Source: Halosimplex salinum
GTDB taxonomy: Archaea > Halobacteriota > Halobacteria > Halobacteriales > Haloarculaceae
DNA length: 64,000 nucleotides
Direction of reading: 5' to 3'
Assembly: GCF_003730195.1 (NCBI RefSeq)
Contig: NZ_QWGG01000010.1
Coordinates: 62,001-126,000, forward strand
The position numbers and the translations under genes are program-made. Shown here piece by piece: positions 26,432 through 34,192 of the stretch; position 1 is the stretch's first letter; the number at the start of each line of letters is the position of its first letter. The notes beneath the pieces are model-generated. The model did no database searches. It had not been told where the DNA came from and saw only the letters and a list, made by a program, of their open reading frames with translations.

Positions 26432-26569
26432 CTACTCCCCGGTACGGTCCTCGGCGGTCGCCTCGACCACGTCGTCACCGTCCGCCGGCGCCTCGTCGGC
26501 CGCCGGGTCGTAGTTCTCTGGGACGACCGTCAGGTGCGCCATCCCGGTGGTCGCGTCTCTGGTTGCCAT
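26432..26569 (-). CDS. Very small acidic protein, 45 aa
   Basis: MATRDATTGMAHLTVVPENYDPAAD is followed by an acidic tail rich in A, E and D. The frame is short, but the start is clean and has a TATA-like TAATTAC about 30-35 nt upstream (26608-26614 on the plus strand, read leftward). Composition matches haloarchaeal micro-proteins. No domain or relative was recognised. Confidence 0.45.
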   Translation of the reverse strand: MATRDATTGMAHLTVVPENYDPAADEAPADGDDVVEATAEDRTGE

Positions 26570-26730
26570 ACGCGTCGAGATACGCACGCGCCACCCAAGT
26601 AATTACCCATGCTCATAATTTATGGGTCGAGCGGGCGCGATGCGCCCGGGACATACGTCGAGGGTACCGGCCGGCGGACCCAGCGGATCAGCGTCCCGGA
26701 CGCGGAGCGGGGAGGACGGTCAGATCGCGG

Positions 26731-26901
26731 TTACCGCACGGATTCGGGGTCGACGGCGCCGTCGGACAGGACCCAGGCGTCGGGGTCGGTCGTGTCGAAC
26801 ACGACGGTGTCGCCGTCGACCTCGACGGCGACGTATCGCTCGGAGACGGCGGAGAGTTCGTCGCGCAGTGCGGCGGCGGAGGGCTGGTCTCGTTCCTGCA
26901 T
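26731..26901 (-). CDS. Small protein with FD-x5-AW-V-LSD motif, 56 aa
   Basis: MQERDQPSAAALRDELSAVSERYVAVEVDGDTVV leads into VVFDTTDPDAWVLSD. This resembles the gene at 33792-33935 (VVIYDVDNHRAWIQSD); both have a hydrophobic strand, D, four or five residues, then A-W-[IV]-x-S-D. They belong to a haloarchaeal micro-protein family (DUF7331-like) of unknown function, probably a small beta fold. The motif repeated in an unrelated place supports this being a real gene. Confidence 0.65.
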   Translation of the reverse strand: MQERDQPSAAALRDELSAVSERYVAVEVDGDTVVFDTTDPDAWVLSDGAVDPESVR

Positions 26902-27032
26902 CAGTGTCACCTCGGACAGATATCCGTAGTGACGGACGGACCATATAGGGGGTCGACGTCGTACGTGGTTTCGCCCGGTTTCGAGTGAGTTCGAGACCGT
27001 TCACGTCGCCGGTACGTCCGGCGTTCGAACCG

Positions 27033-27061
27033 TTCACGGGCCGTGAAATCACGTGAAAAAA
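27033..27061 (-). terminator. Likely terminator of ppa
   Basis: A perfect 15-base inverted repeat, TTCACGG-G-CCGTGAA at 27033-27047, sits beside A6 at 27056-27061. Read in the direction of ppa transcription the order is T6 (27061-27056), then the repeat. Archaeal transcription ends mainly at T-runs, so the run is the probable stop, 30 nt after ppa. Confidence 0.5.
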
Positions 27062-27090
27062 CGAACGACGCGACCGGGCGGGCGCGCGCG

Positions 27091-27624
27091 CTACTGGAAC
27101 TCTTCGTCGTAGAGGTCCTGGGCGTGTTCGATGGCGTCGTAGGCGGCCTGTTTGTCCTCCCAGCCCAGGGTCTCGACTTCCTTGCCCTCCTCCAAGTTCT
27201 TGTAGGTCGCGAAGAACTCGTCTATCTCGTCGAGGGTCTGCTGGGGGATGTCCTCGAGGTCCTCGATGTGGTCGTAGCGGGGGTCCTCGACGGGGACGGC
27301 GATGACCTTGTCGTCCTGCTCGCCGTCGTCGTCCATCTTCATCATGGCGACCGGGCGGGCCTCGATGACGCAGCCGGGGAACGTCTGGTCCTCGACGAGG
27401 ACGAGCACGTCGAAGGGGTCCTCGTCGTCGTAGTACGACTGCGGGATGAACCCGTAGTCGGAGGGGTAGTGGACGTTCGAGTGGAGCACGCGGTCGAGGA
27501 CGACGCCGGGGATATCCTTGTCGTACTCGTACTTGTTGCGCTCGCCTTTGAGGCACTCGACAACTGCGTAGATCTCCTCGGGCGGGTTCGGCCCCGTCTC
27601 GAGGTCTTCCCAGAGGTTGGACAT
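27091..27624 (-). CDS. ppa: Inorganic pyrophosphatase, family I
   Basis: 177 aa. Motifs: LKGERNKYEYDKD, HYPSDYGFIPQS, DEDPFDVLVL (the D-x-D-P-x-D signature of the metal site), and KVIAVPVEDPRYDHIEDL. The single domain and length match soluble Mg2+-dependent pyrophosphatase, which hydrolyses pyrophosphate from nucleotide and protein synthesis. A GTG directly upstream (27627) would add one Met; ATG at 27624 is used. It shares the upstream spacer with the divergent padR-type gene. Confidence 0.95.
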   Translation of the reverse strand: MSNLWEDLETGPNPPEEIYAVVECLKGERNKYEYDKDIPGVVLDRVLHSNVHYPSDYGFIPQSYYDDEDPFDVLVLVEDQTFPGCVIEARPVAMMKMDDDGEQDDKVIAVPVEDPRYDHIEDLEDIPQQTLDEIDEFFATYKNLEEGKEVETLGWEDKQAAYDAIEHAQDLYDEEFQ

Positions 27625-27805
27625 CACCCGCGACTCCTCCGGGCGGCGGCAAAGAGTTTTCGACCTCGACCGATCGGCCGCAGCGACCGCCCCGGTCGGC
27701 GCCGATATCGGCGTCTCTCCGGGGTCTCGGTCGGATTATCATCACGTGATATTACCCCGATGAGGGAGTCGTTACCGTATAAATCCACCCAGTTACGGAA
27801 GAAAG

Positions 27806-27819
27806 TTAACAAGTGTTAA
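27806..27819. promoter_or_regulatory. Palindrome TTAACA-AG-TGTTAA over the PadR-gene promoter
   Basis: Six-base arms are perfectly complementary. The right arm runs into the TATA-like GTTAAATA (27815-27822), centred about 27 nt before the PadR ATG at 27845. PadR repressors bind short AT-rich palindromes (ATGT-N8-ACAT-like) and often repress their own gene. A bound dimer here would block TBP access. A separate ATCACGTGAT palindrome at 27741-27750 lies toward the divergent ppa side. Confidence 0.5.
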
Positions 27820-27844
27820 ATAGCCAGATGACATTCGACTAACC

Positions 27845-28207
27845 ATGTCAGAGGCACAATCGGTAACTGACACACCCGGAATCGCACGTGAGCTGACCGC
27901 GTTCCAGCAGAACATCCTCGTTATCCTCGGTGAAGAGCCGCGCTACGGCCTCGCTATCAAACGTGAACTCGAGGACTACTACGACGACGAAGTGAACCAC
28001 GGTCGGCTCTACCCCAACCTCGACGACCTCGTCGAGATGGGGCTCGTCGAGAAGAGCGAACTGGACAAGCGAACGAACCAGTACGCGCTCACCGACGACG
28101 GCTACGAGACGGTGCTCGACCAGCTCTCCTGGGAGTTCTCGAAACTCGTCACCAGCGAGGACCGCGCGGACGACCTGCGCGACCTCGTCGACGCCGTCCA
28201 GGAGTAA
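27845..28207 (+). CDS. PadR family transcriptional regulator
   Basis: 120 aa. ELTAFQQNILVILGEEPRYGLAIKREL is the first part of the PadR winged helix, with the recognition helix in VNHGRLYPNLDDLVEMGLVEKSE and the wing LDKRTNQYALTDDGY. The remainder (QLSWEFSKL) is a short dimerisation helix, as in haloarchaeal PadR-like proteins. The upstream AT-rich region with a palindrome over the TATA box suggests autoregulation. Target genes are not apparent. Confidence 0.9.
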   Translation: MSEAQSVTDTPGIARELTAFQQNILVILGEEPRYGLAIKRELEDYYDDEVNHGRLYPNLDDLVEMGLVEKSELDKRTNQYALTDDGYETVLDQLSWEFSKLVTSEDRADDLRDLVDAVQE

Positions 28208-28208
28208 C

Positions 28209-28832
28209 TCACTCGTCGAGCGGACACCGCTCGTCCGCCACGTCGAACGCGACACCCACCGATTTTTCCACGACCGAACGCTGCTCGGGAGTCGGCCATG
28301 CGTTGCGCCTGTAGTAGTCCTCGAGGAACTCCCGTAGCTCCTCGGCCGTCGCGTCGTGGAGGGGCTTGGCGTAGTGGTTGCTCATGAAGTCCGCCAGCTT
28401 CTCGACGTTGGCGGCGTGGTCCTCGTCGTGGGCCTCGCGGACCTCGTCGACGACGTCGCGGTTGTACTCGTCTATCTCCTCCCAGTCGTCGCCTTCGCCG
28501 GGGCCCGACAGCGGGATCTCGATCCCGCGGTCGACGTCGTCGATCCGTTCGGTGCGGATCTGGCCGTCCTCGGTCCACGCCTCCGGGTGGAGGACGAGCA
28601 CGTCCCGGGTCTCGTCCTCGCGGACCCGGGCGGTGTACTCGTGGTCGGCGAGCCGTTCGTCCCGGTCGGTCCGGTAGGCCTCGGCCTCCTCGTCGACGAC
28701 GGCGTCTCTGGCCAGTTTCGTGAGTCGTTCCGCTGCCTCGACGACCGGTTCGGGCGGCAGGTCGTCGGGGTCCGATTGGTCGTCGGCGAGCACGTCCGGG
28801 GCTTCGCTTGGGTCTGGTGTCTCGTCAGGCAT
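28209..28832 (-). CDS. Conserved haloarchaeal protein of the rnhA operon
   Basis: 207 aa, highly acidic. After a disordered N-terminus there are conserved-looking blocks: ERLTKLARDAVVDEEAEAY, DHEYTARVREDETRDVLVLHPEAW, and EELREFLEDYYRRNAWPT. No known catalytic motif. Its ATG overlaps the end of the RNase HI gene (start 28832, RNase HI ends at 28825), so the two are translationally coupled. Proteins of this kind are annotated as rnhA-operon proteins in haloarchaea; the link to RNase H is by position. Confidence 0.75.
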   Translation of the reverse strand: MPDETPDPSEAPDVLADDQSDPDDLPPEPVVEAAERLTKLARDAVVDEEAEAYRTDRDERLADHEYTARVREDETRDVLVLHPEAWTEDGQIRTERIDDVDRGIEIPLSGPGEGDDWEEIDEYNRDVVDEVREAHDEDHAANVEKLADFMSNHYAKPLHDATAEELREFLEDYYRRNAWPTPEQRSVVEKSVGVAFDVADERCPLDE

Positions 28833-29418
28833 CGTCGAGTGCTTCGTTCGCGAGTTCGTCGGCGCGGTCGTTTATCTCTCGCGGAACGTGCTCCAGCGAC
28901 CACTCGTCGAAGTCCATCAGGAGTTCGCGGACGGTGACGCGGTACTCGCGCAGGTCGGGGTCGTTGGTGTCCCACTCGCCGCGGACCTGCTTGACGATGA
29001 GCTCCGAGTCGCCGCGCACGTCGATCTCGTCGAAGCCGTAGTCGCTGGCGACGCTGACGCCCTCGATCAGCGCCTCGTACTCGGCCTGATTGTTCGTCGC
29101 GCGCCCGATGGTGTGGCCGCCCTCGGCGACGATGCCGTCGCCGCTGACGATCACCCAGCCCACCGCCGAGGGGCCGGGGTTTCCGCGGCAGGCGCCGTCG
29201 AAGTAGACGTGCGCACGGCCGCCGCCGTCGCGGATCACGCCCTCTAGTTCGACGGGGTTGGCGCCCTGGATCACGACCTTGTCGTCGTAGGCGACGGCCG
29301 TCGCGTCGCCGCGCTCGGCGCGCCACTGCTCGTGGTCGGTGTTCCCCGGCCGGATCTCGACGCCCGCGGCTTCGAGTCGCTCGCGGGCCTGGTCGACGTC
29401 GCACTCGACTGTCGGCAT
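28825..29418 (-). CDS. rnhA: Ribonuclease HI with N-terminal domain
   Basis: 197 aa. Catalytic acidic residues are D74 (VYFDGACRGNPG), E113 (QAEYEALIEG), D137 (VRGDSELIVKQ) and D185 (DRADELANEA). The N-terminal ~65 residues form a separate domain seen in haloarchaeal RNase HI. It cleaves RNA in RNA-DNA hybrids during replication and R-loop removal. It is followed on the same strand, with an 8-nt overlap, by the acidic rnhA-operon protein. Confidence 0.94.
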   Translation of the reverse strand: MPTVECDVDQARERLEAAGVEIRPGNTDHEQWRAERGDATAVAYDDKVVIQGANPVELEGVIRDGGGRAHVYFDGACRGNPGPSAVGWVIVSGDGIVAEGGHTIGRATNNQAEYEALIEGVSVASDYGFDEIDVRGDSELIVKQVRGEWDTNDPDLREYRVTVRELLMDFDEWSLEHVPREINDRADELANEALDDA

Positions 29419-29544
29419 TGGTTCGGTTCTCGCCGGGCGTCGTCAAGAGGGGTTCGGATCCGACCCGGCGACCCGTCGTCCCGCCGCCAGACGCGTCCCA
29501 CCTCCCGGCAAATTGCCGCGGTGTCGAAAAGTATTTATCCAAGG

Positions 29545-29552
29545 ATTTAAAT
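29545..29552 (+). promoter_or_regulatory. TATA-like element for tfb
   Basis: ATTTAAAT at 29545-29552 lies about 30 nt before the tfb ATG at 29580, preceded by a second AT-rich stretch, TATTTATCC, at 29532-29540. This gives a leaderless or near-leaderless transcript. Confidence 0.5.
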
Positions 29553-29579
29553 CGTGGCAAGGAGTAACACACAGGTGCG

Positions 29580-30548
29580 ATGACACGGTCCAGCAGTCAG
29601 CGCGAGCGGGTGCGCACGACCGAGAGTGAACCGACGGAACAGACGGAGGGTGTGAGCGAGCGCTGTCCGGAGTGCGAGTCGGAGAACCTGATAACGAGTT
29701 CCGACCGCGGCGAGCTGGTGTGCGAAGACTGTGGGCTTGTCGTCGAAGAGGGCACCATCGACCCCGGGCCGGAGTGGCGAGCGTTCACTCACCGGGAGCG
29801 AGAGGAGAAGTCGCGGGTGGGGGCGCCGACGACTCGCACGATGCACGACAAGGGGTTGACGACGACCATCGACTGGAAGGACAAGGACGCCTACGGGCGT
29901 TCGATATCCTCGGAGAAGCGGAGCCAGATGCATCGCCTGCGCAAGTGGCAAGAGCGCATCCGGACGAAGGACGCGGGCGAGCGGAACCTGCAGTTCGCCC
30001 TCTCGGAGGTCGACCGCATGGCCTCCGCCCTGGGCGTGCCCAGGTCGGTCCGCGAGATCGCGTCGGTGATGTACCGGCGCGCGCTCGACGAGGACCTCAT
30101 CCGCGGGCGCTCCATCGAGGGCGTCGCCACCGCCTGCCTCTACGCGGCCTGCCGGAAGCAGGGGATCCCCCGCAGTCTCGAGGAGATCGCGGAGGTGTCC
30201 CGCGTCGACCGGAAGGAGATCGGTCGCACCTACCGCTACGTCTCGCAGGAGCTCGGGCTGGAGATGGAGCCGGTCGACCCCAAGCAGTACGTCCCGCGGT
30301 TCTGTTCCGAACTCGACCTCCCCGAGACGGTCCAGACGAAGGCGACGGAGATCATCGACGAGACCGCGGAGGCGGGGCTCCTGTCGGGCAAGTCGCCCAC
30401 CGGGTTCGCCGCGGCGGCCATCTACGCCGCCTCCCTGCTCTGCAACGAGAAGAAGACCCAGCGCGAGGTCGCCGACGTGGCCCAGGTGACCGAGGTCACC
30501 ATCCGCAATCGCTACCAGGAACAGATCGAGGCGATGGGCATCCGGTGA
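29580..30548 (+). CDS. tfb: Transcription initiation factor IIB (TFB)
   Basis: 322 aa. Zinc ribbon C29-P-E-C32...C48-E-D-C51 at the N-terminus, then the B-reader/linker [14 protein letters not shown], then two cyclin repeats: residues ~125-215 ([22 protein letters not shown]...) and ~225-315 ([21 protein letters not shown]...). TFB recruits RNA polymerase to TBP-bound promoters. Haloarchaea carry several TFB genes, and this copy cannot be ranked among them from the sequence. Its own promoter has two AT-rich boxes. Confidence 0.96.
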   Translation: MTRSSSQRERVRTTESEPTEQTEGVSERCPECESENLITSSDRGELVCEDCGLVVEEGTIDPGPEWRAFTHREREEKSRVGAPTTRTMHDKGLTTTIDWKDKDAYGRSISSEKRSQMHRLRKWQERIRTKDAGERNLQFALSEVDRMASALGVPRSVREIASVMYRRALDEDLIRGRSIEGVATACLYAACRKQGIPRSLEEIAEVSRVDRKEIGRTYRYVSQELGLEMEPVDPKQYVPRFCSELDLPETVQTKATEIIDETAEAGLLSGKSPTGFAAAAIYAASLLCNEKKTQREVADVAQVTEVTIRNRYQEQIEAMGIR

Positions 30549-30603
30549 CCGGCGCTCGGCCGACCGCTTTTTACACCCGCGTCCGAACAGCGCCTCGCTA
30601 GCC

Positions 30604-31542
30604 GTGTCGCTCACGCATCGACTCGACCGCGCCGTCGGCCTCCCCGCAGCCTACCGCCTGATCGATGCCGGCTTTCTCCTCGCGCTCGCCGCGGCGCTCG
30701 CGGCGTGTCACGCGACGGGCGTGTCGCTGGCCGGTGTCGCGGCGATCGGTCTGGTCGCGTTCGGACTGGAGTACGCCGTCAGCGGGGTCGTCACCGACGG
30801 CCTCTTCCGCGGCGTCGAGTGGGCCGACGAGGCGCCACCGCGACTCCGGCGCGTCGTCGCCGACCTCGCGGCCACCCTCGACGTCGCGGCGCCGGCGGTC
30901 GTCGTCGACCGCGAGAGCGCGGGCGGCGTGAACGTCGTCGGCGACGGCGACCGCGCCGCGCTCGTCGTCTCGTCGTCGCTCGTCGAGTCGCTCGACGACG
31001 CGGCGCTCCGGGCGGTCGTCGCGCACGAACTCGCCCACCTCGCGCTCGGTCACTTCAGTCGAGTCCCCGTCCGCGAGTCGGTCACTCACGTCGTCGGCGT
31101 CACGGCGTTCTGGCTGCTCGCGCTCCGGCACCTGCCGCCGCAGGTGGCCGTGCTGGTCGGCGGCGCGTTCCTCGTGGCCGGCGTCGCGCGGTCGAACTCG
31201 ACGAACGCGCTCTTCTACGTGGTGGGAAGCGCCGGCACGGTCGTCCTCCTGCGCGCGCTCGCGGCCCGCGCGAGCCGGCTGGAGGAGTGTCACGCCGACG
31301 ACCTGGCGGTCGCACACACCGGGGCGGCCGACTTCTGTACCGGACTGTACGCCGTCGGCGCGGTCGAACCGGAGGACGAGGACGACGCCGTCGCCGGCGT
31401 TGCGCCGTTCGCGGCCCGTCGCAGCCGCGTCGAGCGACTCACCGCCGTCCACCCCTCGATCGAGTTCCGGCTCGCGCGCCACGGGCTCACGACGGACGAC
31501 GTGGTCGAGCGCGCGACCGCCGGACGCGCGGTCGACGAGTGA
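30604..31542 (+). CDS. M48-family membrane metalloprotease (HtpX-like)
   Basis: 312 aa from a GTG. Hydrophobic helices lie at ~22-44 and ~48-66, and another pair after the active site (~163-210). The zinc site is H141-E142-L-A-H145 (AVVAHELAHLALGH), with a downstream Glu in SRLEECHADDLAV as the third ligand. The layout (TM-protease-TM) matches M48B/HtpX-type membrane proteases that degrade damaged membrane proteins. The start is 55 nt downstream of tfb, in the same direction. Confidence 0.9.
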   Translation: MSLTHRLDRAVGLPAAYRLIDAGFLLALAAALAACHATGVSLAGVAAIGLVAFGLEYAVSGVVTDGLFRGVEWADEAPPRLRRVVADLAATLDVAAPAVVVDRESAGGVNVVGDGDRAALVVSSSLVESLDDAALRAVVAHELAHLALGHFSRVPVRESVTHVVGVTAFWLLALRHLPPQVAVLVGGAFLVAGVARSNSTNALFYVVGSAGTVVLLRALAARASRLEECHADDLAVAHTGAADFCTGLYAVGAVEPEDEDDAVAGVAPFAARRSRVERLTAVHPSIEFRLARHGLTTDDVVERATAGRAVDE

Positions 31543-31594
31543 CGCCGGCCCCCACCGACTCATTCAAGCCACTGGGGACTGTACGCCCAGGTCA

Positions 31595-32854
31595 ATGGCG
31601 GGTATGCGTCTCGACGACTTCATCGAGGACTTCCAGCGCGACGAGGCGGCCGAGAAGCGCCGGCTGGCCGAGGAGAAGTCCTACGAGATAACCGAGTACC
31701 TCGACGACGTGGAGCGGGAGTTCCAGCAGGCGGTCCAGGGGGACTCCATGTTCGGCTCCACGGCGCCGGAGGTGTTCGTCGGCCGGTCGGGCTACCCGGA
31801 CGTGTCGACGGGCGTCCTCTCGCCGATGGCCGCCGACAGCGACGCCGCCGACTTCGCGACCAGCGGCGACTGGTACCAGAAGGGGTACCAGATCGACGAC
31901 GTCCTCCAGCGGCGGACGGGGATGCTCAACTCCACGCGCTCGGCGAAGGTGGACGTGAACGACGTGTGGGACGGCTTCGTCGGCACACAGCGAGAGGTCG
32001 CCATCGCCGACCACCCGGTCGACGTGGAGGTCGGCCTCGACGGCACCCCCGACATCGACCTGAGTCTCGACGACGTGTCGACGCCGACGGGTCCGCGCGC
32101 ACGCGCGACGAACGCGGACCTGGCGGAGAACCCGCACGTCCCGCGGCCGGTCGAGAAGACGCTGGAGGACGACGACTGGCAGGCCGAGGGGGCGATGACC
32201 TACCTCTACCGGCGCGGCTTCGACGTGTACGACATCAACACCATCCTCTCGGCGGGGGCGCTCGGGCAGGGTCACCAGCGCCGTCTCGTTCCGACGCGGT
32301 GGTCGATCACGGCGGTCGACGACACGGTCGGGAAGTTCCTGCGCGGGGGCCTCCAGCACAGCGACACCGTCGACCAGGTCTCGGTCTGGACGAACGAGTA
32401 CATGGGCAACCGCTACTGGGTGGTCCTCGCCCCGGGCAACTGGGAGTACGAACTCGTCGAGATGAAAGCCCCGGAGAGCGTCTGGAACCCCGCGGCGGCG
32501 AACTACTACCTCTCCAGCGCCTCCGAGGGCTGGGAGGGCCGGACGAGCTACGTCGACGAGACCGCCGGCGCCTACTACGCCTCCCGACTCGCAGTACTGG
32601 AACACCTCCACGAGCGCGACCGGCAGGCCAAGGCGCTCGTCCTCCGCGAGGTGACCGACGACTACTGGGCGCCGGTCGGCGTCTGGCAGGTCCGCGAAGG
32701 GGTCCGCCACGCCTTCGACGGCGAGTACGGCGTCGCCGAGAGCTTCCACGGCGCGATACGGGAGATCGTCCCCCAGATCCCGGTCCCGCTGGGCCAGCTC
32801 CGCCGGAAGTCCGACCTCGTCGCCGGCCTCCAGACCTCGATCACCGACTTCTGA
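31595..32854 (+). CDS. nreA: DNA repair protein NreA
   Basis: 419 aa from ATG 31595 (an alternative ATG at 31604 gives 416). It has the archaeal Nre core (ERDRQAKALVLREVTDDYWAPVGVWQVREGVRHA and others). The C-terminus LQTSITDF fits a PCNA-interacting QxxhxxF motif, a feature of the family. NreA proteins are linked to repair of cross-link and mitomycin-type damage in haloarchaea and to PCNA. No catalytic centre is known. TTCAAG at 31562-31567 is about 28 nt before the ATG. Confidence 0.9.
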   Translation: MAGMRLDDFIEDFQRDEAAEKRRLAEEKSYEITEYLDDVEREFQQAVQGDSMFGSTAPEVFVGRSGYPDVSTGVLSPMAADSDAADFATSGDWYQKGYQIDDVLQRRTGMLNSTRSAKVDVNDVWDGFVGTQREVAIADHPVDVEVGLDGTPDIDLSLDDVSTPTGPRARATNADLAENPHVPRPVEKTLEDDDWQAEGAMTYLYRRGFDVYDINTILSAGALGQGHQRRLVPTRWSITAVDDTVGKFLRGGLQHSDTVDQVSVWTNEYMGNRYWVVLAPGNWEYELVEMKAPESVWNPAAANYYLSSASEGWEGRTSYVDETAGAYYASRLAVLEHLHERDRQAKALVLREVTDDYWAPVGVWQVREGVRHAFDGEYGVAESFHGAIREIVPQIPVPLGQLRRKSDLVAGLQTSITDF

Positions 32855-32937
32855 GTGGGCCGGCGGGCCAGCGTGACCACGGCCGCCCCCTCGCTCTCGA
32901 CACAAGGGTTTTCGCGCGGTCGGTCGTATCGGCGGCC

Positions 32938-33237
32938 ATGCTCCTCCAGTTCGGGATCCCCGGCGGCGTCGAACTGCTCGTCATCGCCGTGATCGCGCTG
33001 ATCGTGTTCGGACTCCCGCTCGTGCTCATCGCGACCGTCGGGGTACTGTGGCTCCGCTCGGACGACGACTACGACGAGCGGATCCGCGAACTCGAGACCG
33101 AGATCGCCCGACTACAGGCCGAGATCGGGACCGACTCGGACGACGCCACGACGACCGAGACCGGGTCCGAGGGCACGACGACGGACACCGGAACCGACGA
33201 CCCGGCCGCCGACGGGGGACGCGAGAGCCAAGACTGA
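32938..33237 (+). CDS. Small TatA-like single-helix membrane protein
   Basis: 99 aa. The first ~45 residues are hydrophobic: FGIPGGVELLVIAVIALIVFGLPLVLIATVGVLWLRS, close to TatA's GGxELLVI...FG but without the FGxKKLP amphipathic-hinge pattern; it continues as a second hydrophobic stretch. The remainder is a coiled-coil-like DDDYDERIRELETEIARLQAEIG helix and an acidic T/E tail. It may be a TatA relative or an unrelated small membrane protein. Confidence 0.6.
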   Translation: MLLQFGIPGGVELLVIAVIALIVFGLPLVLIATVGVLWLRSDDDYDERIRELETEIARLQAEIGTDSDDATTTETGSEGTTTDTGTDDPAADGGRESQD

Positions 33238-33250
33238 GCGGCGGCGGGTT

Positions 33251-33703
33251 TCAGGTCATGTCGTCCAGATTCGCCCACGCGTCGTCGACCATCTCGCCGG
33301 TCTCGGCGACGATGTCGGCCCACTCCTCGGAGTCGGGTGCCATCCCGGCCAGTCGGGCGAGACGCATGATCGAGACGTGATACACCGTCTGGATGCCGGG
33401 CTCTTCCTCCCAGACGACGACGCCGCAGGGGAACAGCCCGCCGATCCGCCCCTCGGAGGCGTCGAGGGCGCGGTCGGCCATCGCGGGGTTGCAGGCGCCG
33501 AGGAAGTAGTAGGGGTCGCGGTCCGCATCGACCTTCTCGTTCAGGAGTTCGGAGGGAGAGAACTCCGCGGGGAAGCCGAACCCGGCGACCTCGAATGCCG
33601 CCCGGACGTGCTCGATCGCCGCCTCGTGCTCCATCTCCAGGGTCGCTCGCTTCTCGCCGATGTCGCCGCTGTTCAACGCTTCGGGGTCGAATGGCAGGTC
33701 CAT
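33251..33703 (-). CDS. DUF302-like protein
   Basis: 150 aa. It contains MEHEAAIEHVRAAFEVAGFGFPAEF near the N-terminus and LGACNPAMADRALDASEGRIGGLFPCGVVVWEE, the DUF302 pattern (a cysteine in each of two segments). The ATG at 33703 is chosen; nine residues more would be needed to reach the upstream ATG in the longer frame. DUF302 proteins have a two-layer alpha/beta fold, and some are linked to redox or respiratory functions. No operon partners. Confidence 0.8.
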   Translation of the reverse strand: MDLPFDPEALNSGDIGEKRATLEMEHEAAIEHVRAAFEVAGFGFPAEFSPSELLNEKVDADRDPYYFLGACNPAMADRALDASEGRIGGLFPCGVVVWEEEPGIQTVYHVSIMRLARLAGMAPDSEEWADIVAETGEMVDDAWANLDDMT

Positions 33704-33791
33704 ACCTCGATCCGACGGTCGCTGAGACAAAAACAGTAGTCCCGGCGGCCGCGTGGCCGCCGAGGGTGAACGCGACTCCCGCTCACCCGGC

Positions 33792-33935
33792 TCAGGCCAT
33801 CTCGTCGCCGGTCACTGTCTCGTCCGACTGGATCCACGCCCGGTGGTTGTCGACGTCGTAGATGACGACGTCTCCGTTCGCGATCTCGAGTTCGTCGTAA
33901 CGGCTCGTCTCTGAGCGGGTTTCGTGAGTTGCCAT
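33792..33935 (-). CDS. Small protein with YD-x5-AWI-QSD motif, 47 aa
   Basis: MATHETRSETSRYDELEIANGDVVIYDVDNHRAWIQSD is followed by a short tail ending at GDEMA. The VVIYD...AWIQSD core matches the gene at 26731-26901 and is the DUF7331-like haloarchaeal micro-protein signature. Both copies lie in intergenic gaps and are read on the minus strand. Function unknown. Confidence 0.7.
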   Translation of the reverse strand: MATHETRSETSRYDELEIANGDVVIYDVDNHRAWIQSDETVTGDEMA

Positions 33936-34192
33936 TGGTAGTGGTTGCGTTCCGTCGCTGTCTGTCGGTTCGACGCTATCGGTAGGTACGCCCTGTGCCT
34001 TGTTAAGTGTTACCAATCCTGTACCCGCCGATCGCACGACACGACGGTCGCGGGCCACGGCCGGAAACAACTCGACGAAACTTTCCTCCTGTTTACAATC
34101 ATTGACGGGTGTGGGGCCAGAAACCGAGGACGACACCTGCGTCGCCGCCGTTGGTCCCCGCGGCACGGTGGGTGAGGAACGTGAATCTACGC

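Noticed and set aside
24555..26513. 652-codon plus-strand frame
   Set aside because: Antisense to the AlkP-type phosphodiesterase, Val/Leu/Asp-rich with no domain.
27741..27750. ATCACGTGAT palindrome as a definite operator
   Set aside because: A 10-bp palindrome is too short to call without binding data; only the one over the TATA box is listed.
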